NCBI GenBank assembly: GCA_016191345.1
Contig: JACPOU010000003.1
Span: forward strand, 1 to 64,000
DNA length: 64,000 nt
Reading direction: 5' to 3'
Source of the DNA: Chloroflexota bacterium
GTDB lineage: Bacteria > Chloroflexota > Limnocylindria > Limnocylindrales > CSP1-4
A program made the position numbers and the translations under genes. Positions 47,578-56,625 of this stretch are shown here, one piece after another (the stretch's first letter is position 1; every line of letters begins with the position of its first letter). Under the pieces are notes generated by a model. The model was given only the letters and a program-made list of their open reading frames with translations, did no database searches and had not been told where the DNA came from.

Positions 47578-48870
47578 TCAGGCGACGGGTTGCGGGGCCG
47601 GCGAGCGGGTGCCCGCCGGAGCGCTCGAGGCGATCTCGGCCAGCACGGCCAGGCAGCGGTCCACCTCGGCCACGGTGTTGTAGTGGGTCAGGCCGATCCG
47701 GACGAGGCCGCCGCGCGGTGCCACGCCGAGCCGTTCCACGAGTCCGAGGGCGTAGAAGTCGCCATCCCAGACGGCGATTCCGGCATCGCCGAGCTCCGTC
47801 GCGACGCCATGGGCGTGACGACCGTCGACGGTGATCGCGGCCGTCGGCGTCCGGCGGTCGAACGCGGCGGGGTCGGTGATGCCGTACAGCGTCACGCCCG
47901 GGGTCGCGGCCAGCCCATCGTGGAGGCGGCGGTAGACGCCCATCTCCGAGGCCCGGATCGCGGTCATCGCGGCGACGAGCCGCTCCCGGCGCGTCGCCGA
48001 CGCGCCGAGGCCCGCCATCCGGCCCACGTCCTCGAGGTAGCCGATCGCAGCCAGGGCACCGGCCTGGCCCTCGAAATTGCCCGTGCCGGTCTCGAAGACG
48101 TGATCGACGGCGGGGCGGACCTTGTACTGGCGAAGACCGCCGAGGAGCGCCCGGCGCCCAGCGACGACGCCGAGATGCGGTCCGAAGAACTTGTAGACCG
48201 AGGCGGCCACGTAGTCCGCATCGAGGGCGCGCGCATCGATCGCGAGGTGCGGGGCCGCGTGGACGGCGTCCACGTAGACGAGCGCCCCGGCCGCGTGGGC
48301 CAGCCGGGCAACCTCGGCCACGGGATTGATGGTTCCCACGGCATTCGAGGCCAGGCCCACGGCGACGAGCCGCGTCCGGGGGCCGAGCAGCGGCGCGAGG
48401 TCCTCGAGGTGGAGGGTGCAGTCGTCGAGACGGGGCTCCCACCAGCGGACGACGAGCCCGCGGTCCGCCGCGGCCGCGAGCCAGGGATCCACGTTCGCCG
48501 CATGATCCAGGCCGGTCACGACGAGCTCGTCGCCCGGATCCATGGCCGCGGTGATGGACCGGCTGAGGTGGAAGGTGAGGGTCGTCATGTTCGCGCCGAC
48601 GATGACCTCGTCGGCCTCGACCCCGAGAAGGTCGCCGAGCGCGGCGTGGGCCTCCTCCACGATCGCGTCCGAGCGGCGGGAGGTCTCGAACGTCCCGCCA
48701 TGGTTCGCGTTCGACGTCCGGTAGTAGTCGGCGACGGCCTCGATGACGACGTCGGGGACCTGGGTCCCGCCCGGTCCGTCGAAGAAGACCGTGGGCGCGT
48801 CGCCCGAGGGCACCGGGATCGAGAGCGCGGGAAAGCGGGCCCGGAGGGCATCGACGTCGAGGGTTGTCAT
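47578..48870 (-). CDS. class V aminotransferase / cysteine desulfurase-like enzyme
   Basis: 430-aa PLP enzyme of the SufS/CsdA-like family. FFDGPGGTQVPDVVIEA is the usual N-terminal start, LDHAANVDPW and VYVDAVHAAPH hold the His and Asp contacting PLP, and Lys227 in ASVYKFFGPHLG forms the Schiff base. The desulfurase catalytic Cys loop is not evident, so an aminotransferase or lyase role is as likely. TAGCAT on the minus strand (48878-48883) lies 7 nt before the ATG, so the first transcript nucleotide may be the start codon. It heads the four-gene minus-strand operon facing a MarR gene. Confidence 0.88.
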   Translation of the reverse strand: MTTLDVDALRARFPALSIPVPSGDAPTVFFDGPGGTQVPDVVIEAVADYYRTSNANHGGTFETSRRSDAIVEEAHAALGDLLGVEADEVIVGANMTTLTFHLSRSITAAMDPGDELVVTGLDHAANVDPWLAAAADRGLVVRWWEPRLDDCTLHLEDLAPLLGPRTRLVAVGLASNAVGTINPVAEVARLAHAAGALVYVDAVHAAPHLAIDARALDADYVAASVYKFFGPHLGVVAGRRALLGGLRQYKVRPAVDHVFETGTGNFEGQAGALAAIGYLEDVGRMAGLGASATRRERLVAAMTAIRASEMGVYRRLHDGLAATPGVTLYGITDPAAFDRRTPTAAITVDGRHAHGVATELGDAGIAVWDGDFYALGLVERLGVAPRGGLVRIGLTHYNTVAEVDRCLAVLAEIASSAPAGTRSPAPQPVA

Positions 48871-48939
48871 GGGCGGGATGCTAGCGGGCTCGCCCGACGG
48901 GCGCGCGCCGGGCTCGGCCCGGGGGCCACCCACGCCCCT

Positions 48940-48961
48940 GGGGTCGGCGCCCGGTCGCCGA
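48940..48961. promoter_or_regulatory. perfect palindrome in the MarR / aminotransferase divergent region
   Basis: GGTCGGCG (48940-48947) and CGCCGACC (48954-48961) form a perfect 8-bp inverted repeat with 6 nt between. It lies 29 nt upstream of the MarR -10 element and 56 nt upstream of that of the divergent operon, a fitting position for a MarR-type operator controlling both directions. Confidence 0.5.
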
Positions 48962-49002
48962 CCTTCGTTGCCGCGTCAACCACGGGGCGGTAGGATGCAC
49001 GG

Positions 49003-49617
49003 GTGACGGAGACCATCGAACGAATCCCCAGGTCCATGCGCCGCGACGTCCAGCTGGCGCCGTGGCGGGCGTTCCTGCGCGCCCACGCGCGGGTCGCGCG
49101 GCGCCTCGACGAGGACCTCCGGACGCGACACGGCCTCTCGCTCCAGGAATACGAGACCCTGCTCCACCTCGCGGAGGCGCCGGATCGCCGGCTCCGGATG
49201 GGCCGGCTGGCGGATTCGCTGCTCCTCTCGAAGAGCGGCGTGACCCGCCTCGTCGATCGCCTCGTCGATGACGGGCTCGTGCTCCGGACGAGCTGCTCGA
49301 GCGATGCTCGCGGCGCCGAGGCGTCCCTGACCGAGACCGGCCTCGGCCGCCTGCGGGCCGCCGCACCCACCCACCTCGACGGGATCCGGGATCACTTCTT
49401 CGATGCGATCGAGGCGGCGGACCTGCCGGTCGTCGAGCGGGCCATGGACGCCATCTCCGACCGCCTCTGCGGGGCCCTGCCGGCGTGCGAACCGGAGGCC
49501 GCCGGCGTCGAGGGCCACGAGGCGGGAGGGCACGGCCACCGCGAGCCGGGGACCGCCCAGCCAGGTGCGCCGGATGCCCATGCCGAGCGCGCCACCGGGA
49601 CCTCGGCCGCCAGCTGA
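49003..49617 (+). CDS. MarR-family transcriptional regulator
   Basis: 204-aa winged-helix regulator. Recognition helix region: RMGRLADSLLLSKSGVTRLVDRLVDDGLV, followed by the wing SSDARGAEASLTETGLG. The last 45 residues are His/Gly/Glu-rich and probably flexible. GTG 49003 follows TAGGAT (48991-48996) by 6 nt without a ribosome site, a leaderless start. It diverges from the amino-acid catabolic operon and a perfect palindrome lies between, so it may autoregulate and control that operon. Confidence 0.9.
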   Translation: MTETIERIPRSMRRDVQLAPWRAFLRAHARVARRLDEDLRTRHGLSLQEYETLLHLAEAPDRRLRMGRLADSLLLSKSGVTRLVDRLVDDGLVLRTSCSSDARGAEASLTETGLGRLRAAAPTHLDGIRDHFFDAIEAADLPVVERAMDAISDRLCGALPACEPEAAGVEGHEAGGHGHREPGTAQPGAPDAHAERATGTSAAS

Positions 49618-49633
49618 GGCGGGCACGCCGGCC

Positions 49634-50365
49634 GTGAGCAACGGGCGGCTGTACGTGGGCACCTCGGGGTTCGCCTATCCCGACTGGACACCCCGGTTCT
49701 ACCCGCCCGGCCTGAAGGGCGATGGCCTCCTGCCCTACTACGCCGGCCGCCTGTCCGCCGTGGAGCTCAACAACACCTTCTACCAGCGGCCTTCCGCCGA
49801 GCGGATCGCGGCCTGGGTTGCGGCCGTGCCACCCGGCTTCCGGTTCATCGTGAAGGCCCAGCGGGGGGCCTCGATGCGGGCGCTCGGGGTTTCGCCCGAG
49901 GACAGCGTCGGCTGGCTGACGGAGGGTGTCCCGGCCTTCGGCGAGCGCCTCGGGGCCGTGCTCTTCCGCGTTCCCCACAACGTCGTGCGAACGCCGGCCA
50001 CGGCGGCGGCCCTCGAGAGAATGCTCGCCGCCTGGCCCGCGACGATCGCCTGTGTCCTCGAGTTCCAGCACGCGAGCTGGCACCTGGACGAGACGTACGA
50101 GGTCGTGCGCGCGGCCGGCGCCATTCTCTGCGCGACCGAGCTGCCGGAGGATGAGGAGCCGCCGGCCATCCGGCGGACCGGGCCGGGGCTCTACCTGCGG
50201 CTCCGGCGCCACGACTACACGGACGGCGAGCTTGCCGCCTGGGCGGCCCGGCTGGAGCCGTTCCTCGCCGCCGGCGACGACGTCTACGCCTTCTTCCGGC
50301 ACGACGAGACGGGCCGGGCGACGGAGCTCGCGCTCGGCCTCGAGGCCGCCGCCGGCCGCGCCTGA
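49634..50365 (+). CDS. DUF72 (YecE-like) TIM-barrel protein
   Basis: 243-aa protein of the DUF72 family. It begins LYVGTSGFAYPDWTPRFYPPGL, followed by VELNNTFYQRPSAERIAAW, FIVKAQRG and FEFQHASWH-type sequence (here LEFQHASWH), all family landmarks. GTG 49634 is 17 nt after the MarR stop. Family members have a TIM-barrel fold and an unknown activity; some sequences lie near DNA repair genes. It is convergent with the cupin gene, directly abutting. Confidence 0.92.
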   Translation: MSNGRLYVGTSGFAYPDWTPRFYPPGLKGDGLLPYYAGRLSAVELNNTFYQRPSAERIAAWVAAVPPGFRFIVKAQRGASMRALGVSPEDSVGWLTEGVPAFGERLGAVLFRVPHNVVRTPATAAALERMLAAWPATIACVLEFQHASWHLDETYEVVRAAGAILCATELPEDEEPPAIRRTGPGLYLRLRRHDYTDGELAAWAARLEPFLAAGDDVYAFFRHDETGRATELALGLEAAAGRA

Positions 50366-50734
50366 TCAGGCGGGCGCGGCCCCGTGCGGACGGTGCTGCT
50401 CGTGGTCGACGCGGTGGGTGTACTCCGCGGGACCGAAGAAGACGAGGATCGAGAGGTCCTCGGTGATGTCGTGGAAACGATGGACGACATCCGCGGCCAC
50501 GAAGACGACGGACCCTGGTCCGACGGCGCGCTCCTCGTCCCCGACGGTGAGCGTGGCCCTTCCGGACAGCACGGCGTAGACCTCGTCCTCGGTATGGGGA
50601 CCCTGCGGATCGGACGCCCCGGCCGGCAGCTCGTACAGCCCGACCGAGAGGTCGTGGGTCCGGATGAACTCGTGGTAGAGGCGACCGCCCGCGGCACGGG
50701 CAGCGACGAGATCGGCGAGCTCGAAGGCCTCCAC
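50366..50734 (-). CDS. small cupin-domain protein
   Basis: 122-aa single cupin barrel. Metal-binding motif 1 reads PHTEDEVYAVLSGRATL and motif 2 VVHRFHDI, giving His and Glu ligands. The start GTG 50734 has AGGAG (plus-strand 50741-50745) 6 nt upstream, which decides it over longer frames. Its stop abuts that of the DUF72 gene. Such proteins act as dioxygenases, isomerases or sensors; the function is unknown. Confidence 0.85.
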   Translation of the reverse strand: MEAFELADLVAARAAGGRLYHEFIRTHDLSVGLYELPAGASDPQGPHTEDEVYAVLSGRATLTVGDEERAVGPGSVVFVAADVVHRFHDITEDLSILVFFGPAEYTHRVDHEQHRPHGAAPA

Positions 50735-50860
50735 GGATGACTCCTGTGCGGGCGGGCCGGGGGCCGAGGCTAGCACGGTCGCGGTTCGTGGCGCACGCCA
50801 CCCGAGCGCGAGCAAGCCGGCGAGGGCCCAACCTGTGACGGGCAGGGTACGATCGGTTCC

Positions 50861-52141
50861 ATGCATCGTTCGGCGATCGCCCGCATCGCCGCCGTCACCG
50901 TGCTCGTCGGCGGCTGCACGAGCGGCCTCGACCGGCCGCCCACCACGCCCGGTCCGGCGAGTCCGAGGTCCTCCCCCGCCCTGTCCGGGAGTCCCGCTGC
51001 GCCCACGACCAATCCGCCGCCGAGCCAGACCCCGGCCGCCAGCGCGGAGCGCTTCTCTGCGGCGGGCCTGCGGCTCGCATTCGAGACGGTCGCAACGGTC
51101 CCGGGCGGCCCGCTCGCGATCACCTCGACCCGCGACGGCAGCGGCCGTGTCCTCGTCGCAACCAAGGACGGCCAGGTCCGCATCCTGCGCGATGGCAAAC
51201 TCGAGCCGGACCCGATGCTGGACATCTCCGGCCTCGTGTCGAAGGGCGGCGAGCAGGGCCTGCTCGGCATCGCCGTCGACCCGGACTTCCCGGTCGATCC
51301 CCGGATCATCGTGGACTACACCGATGTGAACGGGAACACGGTCGTGGCCTCCTATCGCCTCGACGCCGCGAATCCCGACCGCCTGGACCCGGGTTCCGCG
51401 GTCGAGATCCTCACCGTCGACCAGCCCTTCGCGAACCACAACGGTGGCTCGGTCGTCTTCGACCCGGACGGGATGCTGCTCGTGGGCCTCGGCGACGGCG
51501 GCGGCGCGGGCGACCCACTCGAGGCCGGCGAACGGCTTGACACCCTGCTCGGGAAGATCCTCCGCGTTGACATCGACAGCGCCGGCGGCAGCCGGGGCCG
51601 CTACGGGATCCCGGCGGACAACCCGTTCGTCGGGCGCGCGGGCGCGCTGGGCGAGATCCTGTTCACCGGGCTCCGCAATCCGTGGCGCATCGGCTTCGAC
51701 CGGGCGACCGGCGACCTCTGGATCGGCGATGTCGGCCAGGATGCCTGGGAGGAGATCGACGTCGCGCGCCGCGGGAGCGCCGGCCTTGACTTCGGCTGGG
51801 ACCGGATGGAGGGTGCGCACTGCTTCGAGCCCGCCACGGGCTGCGCCACGGCCGGCCTCACGCCGCCCGTCACCGAGTACGGCCACGACCTCGGCTGCAC
51901 GGTGATCGGCGGAACGGTCTACCGCGGCACGGCCCAGCCGCGCCTCGTCGGCGGCTACGTCTTCGGCGACTACTGCACCGGACGGCTCTGGGCGATCCCG
52001 GCGGCCGGGGACGGTCCGGTCGCGCCGTCGCTCGTCGGCCAGGTGCCCTCCGGCCTGGCCGCGTTCGGGGAGGACGAGGCCGGGGAGCTCCTCGCGGCCA
52101 ACCTCGACGGGACGATCAGCCGGGTCCTGGTCCAGCCCTGA
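50861..52141 (+). CDS. PQQ-type soluble glucose/sorbosone dehydrogenase-like lipoprotein
   Basis: 426-aa exported six-bladed beta-propeller. Signal peptide with lipobox VGGC (Cys about residue 19) and a Pro/Ser-rich linker to residue 60 precede the domain. Landmarks are GGEQGLLGIAVDPDF, FANHNGGSVVFDPDGMLLVGLGDGG (catalytic His and PQQ/Ca contacts), LLGKILRVD, GLRNPWRIGFD and GDVGQDAWEEID. It would oxidise sugars outside the cell with pyrroloquinoline quinone; no PQQ biosynthesis gene is in the window. TACGAT (50848-50853) is 7 nt before the ATG. Confidence 0.92.
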   Translation: MHRSAIARIAAVTVLVGGCTSGLDRPPTTPGPASPRSSPALSGSPAAPTTNPPPSQTPAASAERFSAAGLRLAFETVATVPGGPLAITSTRDGSGRVLVATKDGQVRILRDGKLEPDPMLDISGLVSKGGEQGLLGIAVDPDFPVDPRIIVDYTDVNGNTVVASYRLDAANPDRLDPGSAVEILTVDQPFANHNGGSVVFDPDGMLLVGLGDGGGAGDPLEAGERLDTLLGKILRVDIDSAGGSRGRYGIPADNPFVGRAGALGEILFTGLRNPWRIGFDRATGDLWIGDVGQDAWEEIDVARRGSAGLDFGWDRMEGAHCFEPATGCATAGLTPPVTEYGHDLGCTVIGGTVYRGTAQPRLVGGYVFGDYCTGRLWAIPAAGDGPVAPSLVGQVPSGLAAFGEDEAGELLAANLDGTISRVLVQP

Positions 52142-52174
52142 GCCCGGCGGGCTGGATTCGCCCCTGATCCTCCT

Positions 52175-53044
52175 TCAGGCGCCGACGGGCGTGGGACTCG
52201 GGGCGGCCGGCGTCCGCCGGACCGGCCGCAGGTAGAGGACCAGCACGCCGACCACATACGCCACATGGACGACAAGGGTGAGGACCTCCGGCCGGGACGA
52301 GTAGCCGAAGATCGCGCCGAGGAACTGGCCGACGCCCTCGTCGCTGGACAGGAAACCGCTGATGTCGAACGCCGGCTGGCTTCCGACGACGTTCACGCCC
52401 GCGATCGCAGCGACGGCGAGGAACTCACGGACCCCCGCGGACAGGAGTCCGGCCGCGATGAACACCAGGGCGATACCCGTCCAGCGGAAGAACCGCCGGA
52501 GGTCGATCGCCCGGCTGCCGCGGTAGAACCCCCAGCCGATGACGGCCGCGCCGGCAAGGCCGATCAGGGCGCCGATGGCGACGCTCGGTCCGGCGCCCTC
52601 GGTCGAGGTCGCCTGGCCGGCCAGGAAGAGCGCGGTCTCGATGCCCTCGCGGATCACGACGGTGAACGCGAGCACGGCAAGACCCCAGGCGCTGCCCTCA
52701 CTGAGGACGCGATCCACCGCCGCCTGGAGCTCGCCCTTCAGATTCATGGCCTGACGCCGCATCCAGAAGAGCATCCAGGTGACCACTGCGGCCGCGAGGA
52801 GCATCGCCGAGCCGGCGAACATCTGCTCGTAGGGCTCCTGGAACGAACCGACGGACACGAAGATGATCAAACCCAGGGCGACGCTGAGAATCACGGCGCC
52901 GCCGGCACCCATCCAGATCTTGGAGGCGTGGCGCCCGTTGCCGGTCCGGATGACGTACGCGAGCACGATCGCGACGACGAGCGCGGCCTCCACGCCTTCG
53001 CGAAGGCCGATGAGCAGGCCGGAGGTGAGGGCACCGAGGTTCAC
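52175..53044 (-). CDS. FTR1-family high-affinity iron permease
   Basis: 289-aa membrane protein with seven transmembrane helices and the two REGxE iron-binding motifs: LREGVEAALV (about residue 14) and IREGIETALFL (about 130). GTG 53044 has AGGAG 6 nt upstream. No EfeO/EfeB or multicopper oxidase gene is adjacent, so the partner oxidase is elsewhere. Its promoter has a palindrome over the -35 element, consistent with metal control. Confidence 0.93.
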   Translation of the reverse strand: MNLGALTSGLLIGLREGVEAALVVAIVLAYVIRTGNGRHASKIWMGAGGAVILSVALGLIIFVSVGSFQEPYEQMFAGSAMLLAAAVVTWMLFWMRRQAMNLKGELQAAVDRVLSEGSAWGLAVLAFTVVIREGIETALFLAGQATSTEGAGPSVAIGALIGLAGAAVIGWGFYRGSRAIDLRRFFRWTGIALVFIAAGLLSAGVREFLAVAAIAGVNVVGSQPAFDISGFLSSDEGVGQFLGAIFGYSSRPEVLTLVVHVAYVVGVLVLYLRPVRRTPAAPSPTPVGA

Positions 53045-53101
53045 GGATGGCTCCTGGATCGAGGTCTGCCTCGGTGATTCTCACCGGCGGTGACGACGCG
53101 G

Positions 53102-53140
53102 AGCGTAGCGCCTCCCGGCGATCGTTGCAAGGGTCCTTGC
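53102..53140 (-). promoter_or_regulatory. FTR1 promoter with overlapping palindrome
   Basis: On the minus strand TTGCAA (53130-53125) and TACGCT (53107-53102) are 17 nt apart. The perfect inverted repeat GCAAGG-GT-CCTTGC (53127-53140) covers the -35. The resulting leader of about 50 nt carries AGGAG. TTGC/GCAA half-sites recall the candidate operator of the NiCoT operon. Confidence 0.45.
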
Positions 53141-53172
53141 GATTTCACTGCATGGCGGCCTTCATGAGGGCG

Positions 53173-55854
53173 TCAGGTCGTGGTCGGATCCACCTTGTCC
53201 GGATCGACCCCGAGGGCCTTGATCGCCGCGGCGGCGGCTTTGGCTGTCACCGAACCCTCGCGGGCGAGGCCCGACATCGTCGCGGCGGCGATGCTCGGGG
53301 CATCGATCTCGAAGTAGGCCCGCAACGATTCGCGGGTGTCGCTCCGCCCGAAGCCGTCCGTGCCCAATGCGACGAACGTGGCCGGGATCCACGGCTCCAC
53401 CGCCTGCGGCACGACCTTCATCCAGTCCGTGGCGGCGACGATCGGCCCGCCATCCTTGCCGAGGACCGTCGCCACGTACGGGACCCGGGGCTTCGATGCC
53501 GGGTGGAGGCGGTTCCAGCGATCCGCCGCGAGGGCGTCGTGGCGCAGGAGCGGGAACGACGGGGCGGAGAAGACCTCGGCGGCGACCCCGAAGCGCTCGG
53601 CGAGGATCGCCTGGGCCTCGATGACCTGCTGGAGGATGGCGCCCGAGCCCACGAGGCGGGCCCGGATCGCGTCCTTGCCGAGCTTCGGCGCCGGAGCGAA
53701 GCGGTAGATGCCGCGCAGGATCCCCTCGTCGACGCCGCCCGGCTTGGCGGCCTGCGGGTAGTTCTCGTTGTAGAGCGTCACGTAGTAGAAGACGTCCTCG
53801 CCTTGGACGTACATCCGCTCGATGCCGTCGCGGACGACGGCAGCGAGCTCGTAGGCGAACGCGGGGTCGTACTGGCGAAGGTTGGGGATCGTCGACCCGA
53901 GGACGTGGCTGTGGCCGTCGTCGTGCTGGAGGCCCTCGCCGGTGAGCGTCGTGCGGCCCGCCGTCGCGCCCATGAGGAAGCCCCGGCCCCGGGCGTCCGC
54001 CACGGCCCAGATCTGGTCGCCGGTCCGCTGGAACCCGAACATCGAGTAGAAGATGTAGAACGGGATGACCGGCAGACCATGCGTGGCGTACGCCGTGGCC
54101 GCCGCGGTGAAGCTGGCCATCGAGCCGGCCTCGGTGATCCCCTCCTCGAGGACCTGGCCGTCCTTCGCCTCGCGATACTTCAGGACGAGCTCGGAATCGA
54201 CCGGGTCGTACGTCTGGCCGCCCGAGGCGTAGATCCCGACCTCGTTGAAGAGCGGATCGAGGCCGAACGTCCGGGCCTCGTCGGGGATGATCGGGACGAT
54301 CCGCGGACCGAGGTCCTTGTCCCGGATGAGGTTCCGGAGCATCCGGGTGAAGGCCATCGTCGTCGAGACCGGCGTGGGACTGCCCGCCTCGAACTCGGCG
54401 TCGAAGGTCGGCTTCGGGGACGCGACCGGGTGCGAGCGGACGACGCGGCGAGGGATCGGCCCGCCGAGGGCCTTGCGGCGCTCGATGAGGTACTGGACCT
54501 CCTCGGAGTCCGGCCCGGGATGGTAGTACGGGGCGTCCTTCAACTTGTCGTCGGGGATGGGCAGCTCGAGGCGGTCGCGGAAGATCCGGAGCTCCGCCTC
54601 TGAGAGCTTCTTGGCCTGGTGGGTGATGTTCCGGGCCTCGACCCCCGGGCCGAGCGTCCAGCCCTTGACGGTCTTGGCGAGGATGACCGTCGGCGCGCCG
54701 CGATACTCGGTCGCCGCCTTGTACGCGGCGAACACCTTGCGATAGTCGTGGCCGCCGCGACGGAGCTTCGCGAGGTCGTCGTCCGAAAGGTGCTCGACGA
54801 GCTTCCTGAGCCGCGGGTCCGGGCCGAAGAAGCGCTCCCGGATGTAGGCGCCGCCGGCGACCGAGAACTTCTGGAACTCTCCATCCACGGTCGTGTTCAT
54901 CTTCTCGACGAGGACGCCGTCCACGTCACGGGCCAGGAGCTCGTCCCATTCGCGGCCCCAGACGACCTTGATGACGTTCCAGCCCGAGCCGCGGAAGACC
55001 GCTTCGAGCTCCTGGATGATCTTGCCGTTGCCGCGGACCGGACCATCGAGGCGCTGGAGGTTGCAGTTGACCACGAAGGTCAGGTTGTCGAGTCCCTCGC
55101 GGGCGGCCACGTGGAGCGCACCGAGCGCCTCGGGCTCGTCCGATTCGCCGTCACCCAGGAAGGCCCAGACCCGCGACCTGGAGGTGTCGAGCAGGCCGCG
55201 GTTCTCGAGGTAGCGGTTGAAGCGCGCCTGGTAGATCGCGGCAATCGGCCCGAGGCCCATCGAGACTGTCGGGAACTCCCAGAAATCCGGCATGAGGCGC
55301 GGATGCGGGTAGGACGACAGCCCGTGCTGGGGCGGCGTCTCGCGCCGGAAGTGGTCCAGCTGGTCCTCGGTGAGGCGGCCCTCCAGGAACGCCCGGGCGT
55401 AGATGCCCGGTGCGGCGTGGCCCTGGTAGAAGACCTGATCGCCGTTGCCCTCGGCGTCCTTGCCCCGGAAGAAGTGGTTGAAGCCGACCTCGTAGAGCGT
55501 CGCCGCGGACGCATACGTCGCGAGGTGGCCGCCGATGCCGCTGAACTGGCTGTTCGCGCGGAGCACCATCGAGACCGCATTCCAGCGGATGAGACGCCGG
55601 ATGCGGCGCTCGATGTCCTCGTCGCCCGGAAAGAAGGGCTCCTGCTCCGGGCTGATCGTGTTGATGTAGCGGGTGTTGGTGAGCGGCGGCAGGCCGACCT
55701 GGAGCTGGCGGGCGCGCTTCAGGAGCTTGAAGAGGAGGAAGCGGGCGCGGGTCTCGCCCTCCTGCTCGACGACATCGTCGAGCGACTCCATCCAGTCGCT
55801 CGTCTCGCCCTCGTCGATGTCGGGGAGCTGGTGCTTGAACTCGTCGAAATACAT
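53173..55854 (-). CDS. aceE: pyruvate dehydrogenase E1 component, homodimeric type
   Basis: 893-aa thiamine-diphosphate enzyme converting pyruvate to a hydroxyethyl-ThDP intermediate and passing acetyl to lipoyl-E2. The ThDP/Mg2+ motif GDGESDEPEA...NCNLQ is present, as are the N-terminal NSQFSGIGGHLATYASAATLYE, EEGITEAGSMASFTAAATAY and the C-terminal GTDGFGRSDTRE. Length matches E. coli AceE (887). ATG 55854 lies 8 nt after a minus-strand TACGCT, so it is probably leaderless; the upstream frame is shadow. No E2 (aceF) or E3 (lpd) gene is next to it. Confidence 0.97.
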   Translation of the reverse strand: MYFDEFKHQLPDIDEGETSDWMESLDDVVEQEGETRARFLLFKLLKRARQLQVGLPPLTNTRYINTISPEQEPFFPGDEDIERRIRRLIRWNAVSMVLRANSQFSGIGGHLATYASAATLYEVGFNHFFRGKDAEGNGDQVFYQGHAAPGIYARAFLEGRLTEDQLDHFRRETPPQHGLSSYPHPRLMPDFWEFPTVSMGLGPIAAIYQARFNRYLENRGLLDTSRSRVWAFLGDGESDEPEALGALHVAAREGLDNLTFVVNCNLQRLDGPVRGNGKIIQELEAVFRGSGWNVIKVVWGREWDELLARDVDGVLVEKMNTTVDGEFQKFSVAGGAYIRERFFGPDPRLRKLVEHLSDDDLAKLRRGGHDYRKVFAAYKAATEYRGAPTVILAKTVKGWTLGPGVEARNITHQAKKLSEAELRIFRDRLELPIPDDKLKDAPYYHPGPDSEEVQYLIERRKALGGPIPRRVVRSHPVASPKPTFDAEFEAGSPTPVSTTMAFTRMLRNLIRDKDLGPRIVPIIPDEARTFGLDPLFNEVGIYASGGQTYDPVDSELVLKYREAKDGQVLEEGITEAGSMASFTAAATAYATHGLPVIPFYIFYSMFGFQRTGDQIWAVADARGRGFLMGATAGRTTLTGEGLQHDDGHSHVLGSTIPNLRQYDPAFAYELAAVVRDGIERMYVQGEDVFYYVTLYNENYPQAAKPGGVDEGILRGIYRFAPAPKLGKDAIRARLVGSGAILQQVIEAQAILAERFGVAAEVFSAPSFPLLRHDALAADRWNRLHPASKPRVPYVATVLGKDGGPIVAATDWMKVVPQAVEPWIPATFVALGTDGFGRSDTRESLRAYFEIDAPSIAAATMSGLAREGSVTAKAAAAAIKALGVDPDKVDPTTT

Positions 55855-55985
55855 CGCCCGGAAGCGTAGCCCATGCCGGCGCGGCGCGCCCCGATGCGGA
55901 TCGGTGGCGATGAGGTTGCGGGAGGGAGGCGCAGGTTCCGGCGCCGTGGGCGGCGGGGCACCGTGGGCCATGCTAGCGTCCGGCC

Positions 55986-56588
55986 ATGCAGCCCTTCGAC
56001 CCGCGGACCGCGCTCGTCATCGTCGACGTCCAGAACGACTTCGCGGACCCGGCCGGGTCCCTGAGCGTGGCGGGCGGCGCGGCCACGATCCCGGTCGTGA
56101 ACCGGGCGGCCTGGTGGGCGATCCGCGCGGGGGCGTTCGTCGCGTACACCCAGGACTGGCATCCCGCGCACACGCCGCACTTCGCGCAGGACGGCGGCAT
56201 CTGGCCCGTCCACTGCGTCGGCGGCGAATGGGGCTCGGCGTTCCACCCCGATCTGGAGGTGGTCGGGCCGAGCGTCCACAAGGGTGCCAACGGCGAGGAC
56301 GGCTACTCCGGCTTCACGATGCGCGACCCGACCTCCGGCGAGGAGATCCCGACCGAGCTGGACGCGCTCCTGCGGGTCCGTTCGATCGAGCGGGTCGTCG
56401 TCTGCGGCCTCGCGACCGACTACTGCGTGAAGGGCACGGCCCTCGACGCCGCTCGCCTCGGCTACGCGACGAGCGTCCTCCTCGACGGGATCGCGGCCGT
56501 GGAGCTCGCGCCCGGCGACGGTGAGCGGGCACTCCAGGAGATGGCCGCGGCCGGCATCGCCCTCGTCCGGAGCGGGGGCGCGTCCTGA
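55986..56588 (+). CDS. pncA: nicotinamidase
   Basis: 200-aa isochorismatase-fold amidase that converts nicotinamide to nicotinate in NAD salvage. Catalytic triad Asp14 (VIVDVQNDF), Lys99 (HKGANGEDGYSGF) and Cys147 (CGLATDYCVKGT); metal site Asp57, His59 and His65 (TQDWHPAHTPHF). TAGCGT (55974-55979) lies 6 nt before the ATG. It is divergent from aceE. Confidence 0.95.
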   Translation: MQPFDPRTALVIVDVQNDFADPAGSLSVAGGAATIPVVNRAAWWAIRAGAFVAYTQDWHPAHTPHFAQDGGIWPVHCVGGEWGSAFHPDLEVVGPSVHKGANGEDGYSGFTMRDPTSGEEIPTELDALLRVRSIERVVVCGLATDYCVKGTALDAARLGYATSVLLDGIAAVELAPGDGERALQEMAAAGIALVRSGGAS

Positions 56589-56625
56589 ACGCCTCGGCCT
56601 GGCGCGCCGCCGGCCGTCGCGTCTC

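Noticed and set aside
48870-48934. Longer start (codon at 48933) for the class V aminotransferase
   Set aside because: The extra 21 residues are Pro/Gly/Arg shadow sequence; ATG 48870 matches the family start and the TAGCAT spacing.
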